Source of the DNA: Streptomyces spiroverticillatus
GTDB lineage: Bacteria; Actinomycetota; Actinomycetes; Streptomycetales; Streptomycetaceae
Assembly: GCA_014650415.1 (NCBI GenBank)
Contig: BMUX01000016.1
Span: 169,038-233,037, forward strand
Length of the DNA: 64,000 bases
Direction: 5' to 3'
The notes under the pieces were generated by a model. The model worked only from the letters and a program-made list of their open reading frames with translations, was not told the origin of the DNA and ran no database searches. Position numbers and translations under genes: made by a program. Shown here in pieces: positions 26,023 through 34,246 of this stretch (position 1 is the stretch's first letter; every line of letters begins with the position of its first letter).

Positions 26023-26577
26023 ATGGCCCCAGATCGTATTGCGCCCGCAAAAACCGGCACGGCAGCCAAGCCGGAAGCCATCACCGTCCGCAGGGCGCGC
26101 ACCAGTGATGTGCCGTCGATCCGCGCCCTTGTGGACGCCTACGCACGCCAGAGCATCCTGCTCGACAAAGCGAACGTGACCCTTTACGAGGACATCCAGG
26201 AGTTCTGGGTCGCCGAACGCGACGAGGACGCCCGGGTGATCGGCTGCGGCGCGCTGCACGTCATGTGGGAAGACCTCGCGGAAGTGCGCACTCTCGCCGT
26301 GGACCCCGACTTCAAGGGCGCGGGTGTGGGACATCGTGTGCTGGACAAACTTCTGCAGACCGCCCGCTGGATCGGAGTGCGCCGGGTATTCTGCCTGACC
26401 TTCGAAGTCCAGTTCTTCGCGAAGCACGGCTTCGTGGAGATCGGTGAGTCGCCGGTCGACGGAGATGTCTACAGCGAGCTGCTGCGTTCCCATGACGAGG
26501 GTGTGGCGGAGTTCCTCGGTCTCGAACGAGTGAAGCCCAACACCCTGGGCAACAGCCGGATGCTTCTGCACCTGTGA
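26023..26577 (+). CDS. short N-acetylglutamate synthase-like GNAT acetyltransferase
   Basis: 184 residues. GNAT fold: ITVRRARTSDVPSIRALVDAYA, VIGCGALHVMWEDLAEVRTLAVDP, then the acetyl-CoA loop FKGAGVGHRVLDKLL, and FFAKHGFVEI. This is the short single-domain amino-acid N-acetyltransferase type found in actinobacteria (as in the mycobacterial ArgA), which starts arginine synthesis from glutamate. No kinase-like domain is present. Start: TAGCGT at 26011-26016 is a -10-like hexamer that includes the BlaI stop codon, six bases before the ATG. Confidence 0.9.
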   Translation: MAPDRIAPAKTGTAAKPEAITVRRARTSDVPSIRALVDAYARQSILLDKANVTLYEDIQEFWVAERDEDARVIGCGALHVMWEDLAEVRTLAVDPDFKGAGVGHRVLDKLLQTARWIGVRRVFCLTFEVQFFAKHGFVEIGESPVDGDVYSELLRSHDEGVAEFLGLERVKPNTLGNSRMLLHL

Positions 26578-26723
26578 AGCGTCAGTAGTCGCCTGTTGTC
26601 CTATGTCCGAATCGCGCACGTTTCCCGTGTTCTTGCGGTACTGAACCTCCCACAGGGGTTTGTGTTTTCCCCGGAAAAGCGGTTTCCTTTCCGCGTACTG
26701 CATTTTCGATGAAAGGAAATCCG

Positions 26724-27056
26724 GTGGCGCAGAAGGTTCAGGTCCTTCTTGTTGACGACCTCGACGGCGTCGAGGCGAACGAGACGGTGACGTTCGCTCT
26801 GGACGGCAAGACCTATGAGATCGACCTCACCACCGCGAACGCGGAGAAGCTCCGCGGGCTGCTCGACCCGTACACCAAGAACGGCCGTCGCACGGGCGGC
26901 CGCAGCGCCGGCCGCGGCAAGGCGCGCGTTGTTTCCGGTGGTGCCCAGAACACGGCCGAGATCCGTAAGTGGGCGAAGGACAACGGCCACGATGTGAGTG
27001 CCCGCGGCCGTGTTCCCGCAGCGGTGCGCGAGGCCTACGAGAAGGCCAACGGCTGA
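26724..27056 (+). CDS. lsr2: Lsr2 nucleoid-associated protein (xenogeneic silencer)
   Basis: 110 residues. N-terminal dimerisation domain (AQKVQVLLVDDLDGVEANETVTFALDGKTYEIDLTTANAEKLRGLL), a Gly/Arg linker (RRTGGRSAGRGKAR) and a C-terminal DNA-binding domain AEIRKWAKDNGHDVSARGRVPAAVREAYEKA whose RGR loop enters the AT minor groove. It binds and silences AT-rich DNA, often acquired. The GTG start follows AAAGGA; MKGNP at 26709 is a less likely alternative. The 3' end overlaps the convergent gene by 22 bases. Confidence 0.96.
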   Translation: MAQKVQVLLVDDLDGVEANETVTFALDGKTYEIDLTTANAEKLRGLLDPYTKNGRRTGGRSAGRGKARVVSGGAQNTAEIRKWAKDNGHDVSARGRVPAAVREAYEKANG

Positions 27057-27661
27057 GCCTGCCGCATTTTCGGCAGTCCCGTATTCAGGTCGAGGTCCTT
27101 GTCGTTCGCGTTGATCAATCGGGTCCGGTGGCATTCCGTCGCCGCCGCGGCCAGAAGGCGTACGAGATCGGGGGCATCCCCACTGCCCCCGATGCCGGCG
27201 AAGGCCGGAAGCGCCCGGGTTCCCCCGCACCCCGGCATTGGGGGCCGCAGCCACACGGCGGCCCCGTCCGCAGCCGGGGCGTCGAAGCCCGGCGGGGCGG
27301 GAGCGGCGATCAGGCCGCCCGTACCGGTCGCCCGCAGGTCCAGCGCGACGGAGCCCCACTCCAGCCAGTCCAGGAGTGACGGCACTTCGTCCGCGCTCCC
27401 CGCGGCGACCAGCAGCCGCATCCGCCGCCCCAGCAGGGCGACGGGCCCGGTGGGTCCGATCCGGCGCAGTACGGCGTACCCCGCTTCCGCGGGAAGTTCC
27501 AGTACGTCGAAATGCCTGCCGGTGGGCAGCAGAACCGGTTCTCCGGGGGCGTGGACGGTGGCCCAGCCGAGTTCCTCCTCGTACCAGAGGGCCAGCAGGG
27601 CCCGCTGTGCGTCGTCGCCGCAGGGCTGCGACGGGCGGGGGCGGGGAACGGAGGGGGCCAT
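27035..27661 (-). CDS. conserved actinobacterial hypothetical (SCO3374 family, from memory)
   Basis: 208 residues of unknown function. Features: YEEELGWATVHAPGEPVLLPTGRHFDVLELPAEAGYAVLRR near the start, followed by VALLGRRMRLLVAAGSADEVPSLLDWLEWGSVALDLRA, and VWLRPP. This resembles the N-terminal part of bifunctional primase-polymerase domains (Prim-Pol) but without clear catalytic residues, so I do not claim activity. It overlaps the 3' end of lsr2. Place between lsr2 and clpC is conserved as far as I recall. Confidence 0.75.
   Translation of the reverse strand: MAPSVPRPRPSQPCGDDAQRALLALWYEEELGWATVHAPGEPVLLPTGRHFDVLELPAEAGYAVLRRIGPTGPVALLGRRMRLLVAAGSADEVPSLLDWLEWGSVALDLRATGTGGLIAAPAPPGFDAPAADGAAVWLRPPMPGCGGTRALPAFAGIGGSGDAPDLVRLLAAAATECHRTRLINANDKDLDLNTGLPKMRQAQPLAFS
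27059..27076 (+). terminator. hairpin after lsr2
   Basis: Six-base stem CTGCCG/CGGCAG with the loop CATTTT, starting two bases after the lsr2 stop and lying inside the convergent gene. A short stem, so only a modest terminator. Confidence 0.5.
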
Positions 27662-28091
27662 GCCCGGAGCAACTCCCGAACCGGCCGGTGGTTACGCTGA
27701 GTCCGTCACCGGATGCGCTCTGTGGGCGAAATGGGGGCGTGTGCGCGCATCCGACGGCGCAAGGATGTTCGCCCGTAGCTGAGGGAACCGGCGTGCGCCG
27801 CATGGAGTGTCAGTGCTTGCGGGTAAGACAGTCCTAGTGGGGAGGGGCGACACGCACGCAAAGCGGTCCCACGTTCGCCATCGGCGTAGTGGCGATAGGG
27901 GTAACTGCTTGGCCTGCGGGAACATCGTCTCGCACCATCGAGTTGAGGAAGTAGTCGGCTGTTCAGGCCGGGAGGCAAGAACGGGTGTCGGCAGTTGGAA
28001 TGAGCTGTCCCGCCCCGCGGGACTAGCATGCGGAAGGACAGGGAGGGGACCGACCCCTTAACTGCCCGACCGCTCTGAGGAGCGAATAACG
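27662..28091. other. 430-base divergent intergenic region of the unknown gene and clpC
   Basis: No gene is supported. It is AT-richer than its surroundings in places and holds the divergent promoters of the minus-strand gene (start at 27661) and of clpC. A ClgR-type site is present at 27873-27886, and a weaker GTTCGC-CCGTA-GCT variant near 27767. The clpC ribosome-binding region (GAGGAGCG) lies at 28077-28084. Confidence 0.6.
27873..27886 (+). promoter_or_regulatory. ClgR operator upstream of clpC
   Basis: GTTCGCCATCGGCG matches the published ClgR consensus GTTCGC-N5-GCG exactly. ClgR activates clp and lon genes in Streptomyces. It lies about 210 bases before the clpC start. Confidence 0.75.
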
Positions 28092-30617
28092 ATGTTCGAG
28101 AGGTTCACCGACCGCGCGCGGCGGGTTGTCGTCCTGGCTCAGGAAGAAGCCCGGATGCTCAACCACAACTACATCGGCACCGAGCACATCCTCCTGGGCT
28201 TGATCCACGAGGGTGAGGGTGTCGCCGCTAAGGCCCTGGAGAGCCTCGGCATTTCGCTTGAGGCGGTTCGCCAGCAGGTCGAGGAGATCATCGGTCAGGG
28301 GCAGCAGGCCCCGTCCGGTCACATTCCCTTCACCCCGCGTGCCAAGAAGGTCCTGGAGCTGTCGCTCCGCGAGGCCCTCCAGCTCGGCCACAACTACATC
28401 GGCACCGAGCACATCCTGCTCGGCCTGATTCGCGAGGGCGAGGGCGTCGCCGCCCAGGTCCTGGTGAAGCTGGGCGCCGATCTCAACCGGGTGCGGCAGC
28501 AGGTCATCCAGCTGCTCTCCGGATACTCGGGCAAGGAGACCGCCGCAGCCGGCGGCCCTGCGGAAGGCACGCCTTCCACGTCCCTGGTGCTCGACCAGTT
28601 CGGCCGGAACCTCACCCAGGCCGCTCGTGAGTCCAAGCTCGACCCGGTCATCGGGCGCGAGAAGGAGATCGAGCGGGTCATGCAGGTGCTGTCCCGCCGC
28701 ACCAAGAACAACCCGGTCCTCATCGGCGAGCCCGGCGTCGGCAAGACCGCCGTCGTCGAGGGCCTCGCGCAGGCCATCGTCAAGGGCGAGGTGCCCGAGA
28801 CCCTCAAGGACAAGCACCTCTACACCCTCGACCTCGGTGCGCTCGTCGCCGGTTCCCGCTACCGCGGTGACTTCGAGGAGCGGCTGAAGAAGGTCCTCAA
28901 GGAGATCCGCACCCGCGGCGACATCATCCTGTTCATCGACGAGCTGCACACGCTCGTGGGTGCGGGTGCCGCCGAGGGCGCCATCGACGCGGCCTCGATC
29001 CTGAAGCCGATGCTGGCCCGCGGTGAGCTCCAGACCATCGGTGCCACCACGCTCGACGAGTACCGCAAGCACCTGGAGAAGGACGCCGCTCTCGAGCGCC
29101 GCTTCCAGCCCATCCAGGTCGCGGAGCCGTCGCTGCCGCACACCATCGAGATCCTCAAGGGTCTGCGCGACCGGTACGAGGCCCACCACCGTGTCTCCAT
29201 CACGGACGAGGCCCTCGTCCAGGCAGCGACGCTGGCGGACCGCTACATCTCGGACCGCTTCCTCCCGGACAAGGCGATCGACCTGATCGACGAGGCCGGA
29301 TCCCGCATGCGCATCCGCCGGATGACCGCGCCGCCGGACCTCCGCGAGTTCGACGAGAAGATCGCGAACGTCCGCCGCGACAAGGAGTCGGCCATCGACT
29401 CCCAGGACTTCGAGAAGGCGGCCTCCCTCCGCGACAAGGAGAAGCAGCTGCTGGCGGCGAAGGCCAAGCGCGAGAAGGAGTGGAAGGCCGGCGACATGGA
29501 CGTCGTCGCCGAGGTCGACGGCGAGCTCATCGCCGAGGTCCTCGCGACCGCGACCGGCATTCCCGTCTTCAAGCTGACGGAGGAGGAGTCCTCCCGTCTG
29601 CTGCGCATGGAGGACGAGCTGCACAAGCGCGTCATCGGCCAGAAGGACGCCATCAAGGCGCTCTCCCAGGCGATCCGGCGCACCCGTGCAGGCCTCAAGG
29701 ACCCGAAGCGTCCCGGTGGCTCGTTCATCTTCGCCGGCCCGTCCGGTGTCGGTAAGACCGAGCTGTCCAAGACGCTCGCCGAGTTCCTCTTCGGCGACGA
29801 GGACGCGCTGATCTCCCTCGACATGTCGGAGTTCAGCGAGAAGCACACGGTCTCGCGTCTCTTCGGTTCGCCCCCCGGCTACGTGGGCTACGAAGAGGGC
29901 GGCCAGCTGACCGAGAAGGTCCGCCGCAAGCCGTTCTCCGTCGTCCTCTTCGACGAGGTGGAGAAGGCCCACCCGGACATCTTCAACTCGCTGCTGCAGA
30001 TCCTGGAGGACGGTCGCCTGACCGACTCCCAGGGCCGCGTGGTCGACTTCAAGAACACCGTCATCATCATGACGACGAACCTCGGCACCCGGGACATCTC
30101 CAAGGGCTTCAACCTGGGCTTCGCCGCCCAGGGCGACGTCAAGACCGGGTACGAGCGGATGAAGAACAAGGTCAACGAAGAGCTCAAGCAGCACTTCCGC
30201 CCCGAGTTCCTCAACCGTGTCGACGACACGGTGGTCTTCCACCAGCTCAGCCAGGAAGACATCATCCAGATCGTCGACCTGATGATCGCCAAGGTGGACG
30301 AGCGCCTCAAGGACCGCGACATGGGCATCGAGCTCAGCGGTGACGCGAAGCAGCTCCTCGCCAAGAAGGGTTACGACCCGGTGATGGGCGCCCGGCCGCT
30401 GCGCCGGACGATCCAGCGCTCGATCGAGGACGTCCTCTCCGAGAAGATCCTCTTCGGCGAGCTGCGCCCCGGTCACATCGTGGTCGTCGGCACGGAGGGC
30501 GAGGGCGACGCGAAGGAGTTCACCTTCCGCGGCGAGGAGAAGGCGACCCTGCCGGACACCCCGCCGATCGAGTCCGCGGCCGGTGGCAACGGGCCGAACA
30601 TGACCAAGGACGCGTGA
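28092..30617 (+). CDS. clpC: ATP-dependent Clp protease ATP-binding subunit ClpC
   Basis: 841 residues, full length. Two N-terminal Clp repeats (RARRVVVLAQEEARMLNHNYIGTEHILLGLIHEGEG and a second copy near residue 85) bind adaptors. First AAA+ module: Walker A GEPGVGKT near residue 215 and Walker B IILFIDELHTLVGAG. A UVR-type middle domain (DKESAIDSQDFEKAASLRDKEKQL) identifies ClpC rather than ClpB. Second module: GPSGVGKTE near residue 550, and the LGF loop in GFNLGFAAQG that docks on ClpP. It unfolds proteins for ClpP degradation and controls stress and cell-cycle proteins. Regulated by ClgR as the upstream site suggests. Confidence 0.98.
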   Translation: MFERFTDRARRVVVLAQEEARMLNHNYIGTEHILLGLIHEGEGVAAKALESLGISLEAVRQQVEEIIGQGQQAPSGHIPFTPRAKKVLELSLREALQLGHNYIGTEHILLGLIREGEGVAAQVLVKLGADLNRVRQQVIQLLSGYSGKETAAAGGPAEGTPSTSLVLDQFGRNLTQAARESKLDPVIGREKEIERVMQVLSRRTKNNPVLIGEPGVGKTAVVEGLAQAIVKGEVPETLKDKHLYTLDLGALVAGSRYRGDFEERLKKVLKEIRTRGDIILFIDELHTLVGAGAAEGAIDAASILKPMLARGELQTIGATTLDEYRKHLEKDAALERRFQPIQVAEPSLPHTIEILKGLRDRYEAHHRVSITDEALVQAATLADRYISDRFLPDKAIDLIDEAGSRMRIRRMTAPPDLREFDEKIANVRRDKESAIDSQDFEKAASLRDKEKQLLAAKAKREKEWKAGDMDVVAEVDGELIAEVLATATGIPVFKLTEEESSRLLRMEDELHKRVIGQKDAIKALSQAIRRTRAGLKDPKRPGGSFIFAGPSGVGKTELSKTLAEFLFGDEDALISLDMSEFSEKHTVSRLFGSPPGYVGYEEGGQLTEKVRRKPFSVVLFDEVEKAHPDIFNSLLQILEDGRLTDSQGRVVDFKNTVIIMTTNLGTRDISKGFNLGFAAQGDVKTGYERMKNKVNEELKQHFRPEFLNRVDDTVVFHQLSQEDIIQIVDLMIAKVDERLKDRDMGIELSGDAKQLLAKKGYDPVMGARPLRRTIQRSIEDVLSEKILFGELRPGHIVVVGTEGEGDAKEFTFRGEEKATLPDTPPIESAAGGNGPNMTKDA

Positions 30618-30647
30618 CGCTTGGCGCTTGCGTCGAGGTGAGTGCGT

Positions 30648-30693
30648 AGGGGTCGGCCCCGGAAACCTGACGGTTTCCGGGGCCGACCCCTTT
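30648..30693 (+). terminator. strong terminator after clpC
   Basis: Twenty-base stem (30648-30667 with 30672-30691), four-base loop TGAC, then TTT. It ends clpC and may also act on the convergent NACHT gene. Confidence 0.9.
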
Positions 30694-30725
30694 GCGTTTG
30701 CCGGAGGCTCCTTGTGCCGCCGCCT

Positions 30726-33266
30726 TCACCCGGTGCCGGACCGCTGTGCCAGCGCCAACAGGAAGGACAGCTCCCTCCCTCGGTAGGTGCCGCCGGGTAC
30801 GACCGCCTCGTGGTGCCGCTCCAGAAGAGGGAGCTGCGTGAGCTGCTCGGCTGTGCTGATGCGGAGTTCGTGCGGGGAGGACTGGAGTTCGGCGAGCACG
30901 GTCCGGGCGTACGCGTCGATCGGGAACATGGTCCAGACGTCCGTGAGGAACTGGGCGGTGTCCTCGTTCGCCACCCGGGCGAGTGAGGCGGCGTACGTCA
31001 TGGCCTCCGGGCCGCCGATCCGGCCGAGCATGCGGACCGTGTAGTCGGCCTGGGTCATGCTCAACTCCCCGGGGGCGGGCAGCAGCGGGATGACGGACGG
31101 GCCCAGACGGGCGAGTTGCGCGGCGTGGTCCAGCCCGGCCGGCGGGACGACCGTGCGCAGGAGGTTGCGGATGTCGCGGGCCAGGGTCTCGTCCAGCCAG
31201 GTCGCGTGCTGCGCGCACAGGGCGGTGAGGACCGGGCGGCTGCCCACTTTCAGGAGGCCGCGCAGGAGTTCCGTCATGTCGCGACGGTTGCAGTGGCCGG
31301 CGGACAGGAGGATCACGTCCTCCCAGCGGGAGTCCTCGGCGTGGGTGAGGAGTTCCGGGAGGTGGCCGCCCTCGACGAATTCCTTGGCGGCGAGGAAATC
31401 CTGGAAAGTGCGGTGGGTGAATTGGAAGAAGTCGTCCACCCGCTCCTGGAGGAGCCCGGTCCGGTTCACCAGGTGATTGAGGATCTTGTCGGAGTCGGCC
31501 TGCTGCCGGATGCGTTCCATTCCGGCGAGGGCGGGCTGGATTTGGCGGATCGCCTGGAGCCGGGTGAATTCCGATTGGCCGCCCCTGACCTGCCACACCG
31601 CTATCCGCTGGAGGAGCTGGGTGTGTTCCTCGACGGTCATGTCGATGCCCTCGGGGCTGCCGATGCGGCGGCGTTTGTCGCGGTTGCCGAGGAGCATGTG
31701 GAGGGCGGACTGGTAGAGGGCCCAGCGGGTCTCCGGGAGGAAGCCCTGCCGGACGCGGTGCACGGCGCAGATCACCGCGCAGAGCAGTGGCGTACGGGCG
31801 AGGTCCGCGAGGGCGGGGTTCTGGCGGAACTGGTGGGAGAGGTCGTGTTCGAGGACGGGGAGGTCTTCGTGGGGGTCGGTGCTGCTGAGTGCGGCGGCCT
31901 TGTGCCAGGCGGCGACGAAGGACTGGATGTCGTTGTTCCGCATGGGGAGAAGGCGTAATTCTTCGAAGCCCTCGGAGCGGAGCCAGTCCGGGGCGACGGC
32001 CAGGGGGCGGGACGTGACGATGCAGCGGTTGTCGGGGAAGCGGGCCAGGAGATCCGCGAGCCAGGTGTGGGCGTCCTCGCGGTCGTCCTGCGAGACCTCG
32101 TCCAGGCCGTCCACCAGGATCAGCGCCCGGCCCGCCTTCAGGACCCGGCCCGCCCAGCCGTCCGGGGCCTCGTCGACCATCAGGCGGGAGGCGGAGGGCA
32201 GCCCGGCCGGGGTCGGGAAGGTGCGGCCCTGGGCGCGCAGCGTGCGCAGGGGGACGACGTACGGGACGAGGCCGTTGAGGTCGGCCAGCTCCGGGCTGAG
32301 CGTCCCGGCGGCGGCGTGCGCGGCGAGCCACCAGACGAGGGTGGTCTTGCCGGCTCCGGCGTCTCCGCGCAGGAGGACCCGGGGGCGCGAGGTGAGGAGG
32401 GTGTCGATGCGCTGCGGGGTGCGGGCGGACTCGGCGCCGGAGTGGGCCTCCAGGGTGAGGTAGGCGGTGTCCAGGTCCCATTCGGCGTCCTGCTTGCCGA
32501 GCTCGTCGAGGCCGAAGATCTTGGTCTTGCGGTAGGCGGCGCGGAGGGCGAGGGCGTATTCGCGTTCGTACGGGGGGTCTTCGGGGTGGGAGCCGGTGAT
32601 GTGTTCAAGGGGCGGCAGCTCCCGGCCCGTGACCAGGCGGCACGCCTCGCGGAATCCCGCGCTCCCGGCGACCGACTCCAGCGGGACGCACAAGGCGCGG
32701 AGTCGCCCGCGGCCTCTCGGTACGGACTTGACCAGGCCGAGCAGATTGGCCCCGGAGAAGAGCGGAGCCCCGGAGAGCCCGGCCAGCGGCTCGGAGCCGT
32801 CCTCGCGGTCTTCCGCGGGCGGGCGGTCGAACTCGAAGACGAGGTCACGGTGGAGCAGACTGGCCGAAGGCAGGACCGTGCCGACGAAGTGGTCGGTGTC
32901 CAGCTTGTTGCCGTACCGGCTGATGTCGGGGAAGCCGACCACCTCGCAGTGGGGAAGCGACCGACTGGTGTCCAGAACGCTCAATCGGGTGCTGGACGGG
33001 GTCGTCGCGAGCCGCCGTTCCCGCAGGCCCGCCACGGACGTCGGCCGGCGCCACAGCAGCGCGGCGTCAATGTCCGCGTCATACCAGACGACCTTGAACA
33101 GGAGCGACTCGGCAGACCCGGGCCGCAGTATCCGTGCCTCCGCGTCAGGCTCACCGCCGACTATGTGTGCGCAGGTCAAGACCGTGTCCTCACCCAGGAG
33201 GATTCCGCTGCCCTGCCGACGCCCCAGAACGGCGACCAGGGACGGCCTCCGATGGATTCTGCCCAT
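30726..33266 (-). CDS. trypsin-like protease fused to NACHT NTPase (bacterial NLR-like)
   Basis: 846 residues. Residues 1-210 form a trypsin-like serine protease with intact triad: His34 (TCAHIVGG), Asp67 (ADIDAALL) and Ser165 (AGLSGAPLF). A linker (IFGLDEL) leads to a NACHT STAND ATPase: Walker A GDAGAGKTT with Lys307, Walker B ALILVDGLDEV near residue 385, sensor-like CIVTSRP, and the helical region with FFQFTHRTFQDFLAAKEF. The C-terminal 250 residues are helical and repeat-like, probably a sensor. Such proteins are predicted, and related NACHT proteins shown, to sense phage. Leu437 is a TTA codon. It follows the Trypco2 gene by 13 bases. Confidence 0.9.
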   Translation of the reverse strand: MGRIHRRPSLVAVLGRRQGSGILLGEDTVLTCAHIVGGEPDAEARILRPGSAESLLFKVVWYDADIDAALLWRRPTSVAGLRERRLATTPSSTRLSVLDTSRSLPHCEVVGFPDISRYGNKLDTDHFVGTVLPSASLLHRDLVFEFDRPPAEDREDGSEPLAGLSGAPLFSGANLLGLVKSVPRGRGRLRALCVPLESVAGSAGFREACRLVTGRELPPLEHITGSHPEDPPYEREYALALRAAYRKTKIFGLDELGKQDAEWDLDTAYLTLEAHSGAESARTPQRIDTLLTSRPRVLLRGDAGAGKTTLVWWLAAHAAAGTLSPELADLNGLVPYVVPLRTLRAQGRTFPTPAGLPSASRLMVDEAPDGWAGRVLKAGRALILVDGLDEVSQDDREDAHTWLADLLARFPDNRCIVTSRPLAVAPDWLRSEGFEELRLLPMRNNDIQSFVAAWHKAAALSSTDPHEDLPVLEHDLSHQFRQNPALADLARTPLLCAVICAVHRVRQGFLPETRWALYQSALHMLLGNRDKRRRIGSPEGIDMTVEEHTQLLQRIAVWQVRGGQSEFTRLQAIRQIQPALAGMERIRQQADSDKILNHLVNRTGLLQERVDDFFQFTHRTFQDFLAAKEFVEGGHLPELLTHAEDSRWEDVILLSAGHCNRRDMTELLRGLLKVGSRPVLTALCAQHATWLDETLARDIRNLLRTVVPPAGLDHAAQLARLGPSVIPLLPAPGELSMTQADYTVRMLGRIGGPEAMTYAASLARVANEDTAQFLTDVWTMFPIDAYARTVLAELQSSPHELRISTAEQLTQLPLLERHHEAVVPGGTYRGRELSFLLALAQRSGTG

Positions 33267-33279
33267 GGCTCTGTGCCTC

Positions 33280-33624
33280 TCAGCCCGCCTCGCCGGAGTT
33301 GCTCAGGTCCACCGGGGCGTCGTTGCCCACCTCCACCGGGTCGCCGGTCGAGGCGCGTTTGGGGGTGAGGGTCAGCGCCACCTTGTGCGTCCGTCCCGTC
33401 GCCGCGCCCACGTCCGTCCCCGCCTCCACCACCCACGCCTTGAACTTGGCCCCGCCCTTGGCTTCCCTGCGGAGCTCCACGAGGAACTCCATCTGGATGT
33501 CCCCCACGGCGAACGTGATGTCCTTGCCCGTCGCGCGTGCGGACGCGGCTAGCAACTGGTTGCGGACGGACTCCACCGCGTCCGCCAGTTCGATGCCGTC
33601 GTACGGGTGTGATGCGTCAGCCAT
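33280..33624 (-). CDS. Trypco2 (trypsin-co-occurring domain 2) protein
   Basis: 114 residues, one domain: YDGIELADAVESVRNQLLAASARATGKDITFAVGDIQMEFLVELRREAKGGAKFKAWVVEAG, then a strand-rich end (THKVALTLTPKR). This matches the domain named for its frequent co-occurrence with trypsin-like proteases in predicted conflict systems. The ATG follows GGGGG at good spacing; the preceding TTG-start form is less likely. It directly precedes the trypsin-NACHT gene, so the two are probably one operon. Its role is unknown; it may be a regulator or substrate of the protease. Confidence 0.85.
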   Translation of the reverse strand: MADASHPYDGIELADAVESVRNQLLAASARATGKDITFAVGDIQMEFLVELRREAKGGAKFKAWVVEAGTDVGAATGRTHKVALTLTPKRASTGDPVEVGNDAPVDLSNSGEAG

Positions 33625-33704
33625 TCCAGCCCCCAAGTGAAGACGAACCCTCCACCTTTACAACGGAGTTGGACGCTCCCCCGGTTCCCGCCCGCGCCCA
33701 GCGA

Positions 33705-33950
33705 TCACGCGTGCACGATCCGCACCACCGTCACCACCAGCACCGCCGCACTCACGTAATAGACGACCACCGCCCCGCCCGCGACCCCCTGACGCCGGTC
33801 CTTCTCGCCCTTCACGTCACGCGTGCCCTGACCGTACGGATCACGCGCCAGTGCCCGCATCGCGTGCTCGAAGCGCTGGCGGAGGTCGGGGTGCATCGCG
33901 TGCCGGGCCGTCTCCGCGGCCGGGGCGTACTGGATGCGCAGACGGGTCAT
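33705..33950 (-). CDS. RelE/ParE-type toxin-like protein
   Basis: 81 residues. IQYAPAAETARHAMHPDLRQRFEHAMRALARDPYGQGTRDVKGEKDRRQGVAGGAVVVYYVSAAVLVVTVVRIVHA has the ParE/RelE pattern: an N-terminal strand-helix-helix, a DPYG turn, a Lys/Arg-rich strand and the closing VVVYYV and VVTVVRI strands. Family members cleave ribosome-bound mRNA or poison gyrase. The ATG overlaps the stop of the upstream gene (ATGA), as in toxin-antitoxin operons. It lies 80 bases upstream of the Trypco2 gene on the same strand. Confidence 0.78.
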   Translation of the reverse strand: MTRLRIQYAPAAETARHAMHPDLRQRFEHAMRALARDPYGQGTRDVKGEKDRRQGVAGGAVVVYYVSAAVLVVTVVRIVHA

Positions 33951-34246
33951 GAGGCTTCCGGTCGGGGCTCGTCGGACCCGGCGGACACGCAGTCGGAGAA
34001 GTCGCCCGAGGCCAGCCGGGCGAAGACCGCCTCGTCCTCCTCGGCGGCGTCCGTCGGCGCCAGCGCCCAGCGGGCCAGCACTAAGGGGAGGTCCAGGGCG
34101 GGGGTGCGGGCGATCTCGGCGTCCAGGTCGGCGGCCTGGGCGGGGGTGAGGGCGGCCCTGATGGTGGGGAGCGTGGCCGGCAGGTCGACGGCCCGGCCGC
34201 TCACCACCGTGTGCCACACGACGTCCGGTTCGCTGTTGTCGCCCAT
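33947..34246 (-). CDS. putative antitoxin (DUF6247-like)
   Basis: 99 residues. The middle LPATLPTIRAALTPAQAADLDAEIARTPALDLPLVLARWAL resembles the DUF6247 group of short actinobacterial proteins often found before RelE/ParE genes; this is from memory and tentative. It lacks a recognisable DNA-binding motif. A strong GGGAGGGG precedes the ATG. Codon 55 is TTA (34082-34084), so expression should need the bldA tRNA. The frame extends upstream but the Shine-Dalgarno site fixes the start. Confidence 0.6.
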   Translation of the reverse strand: MGDNSEPDVVWHTVVSGRAVDLPATLPTIRAALTPAQAADLDAEIARTPALDLPLVLARWALAPTDAAEEDEAVFARLASGDFSDCVSAGSDEPRPEAS

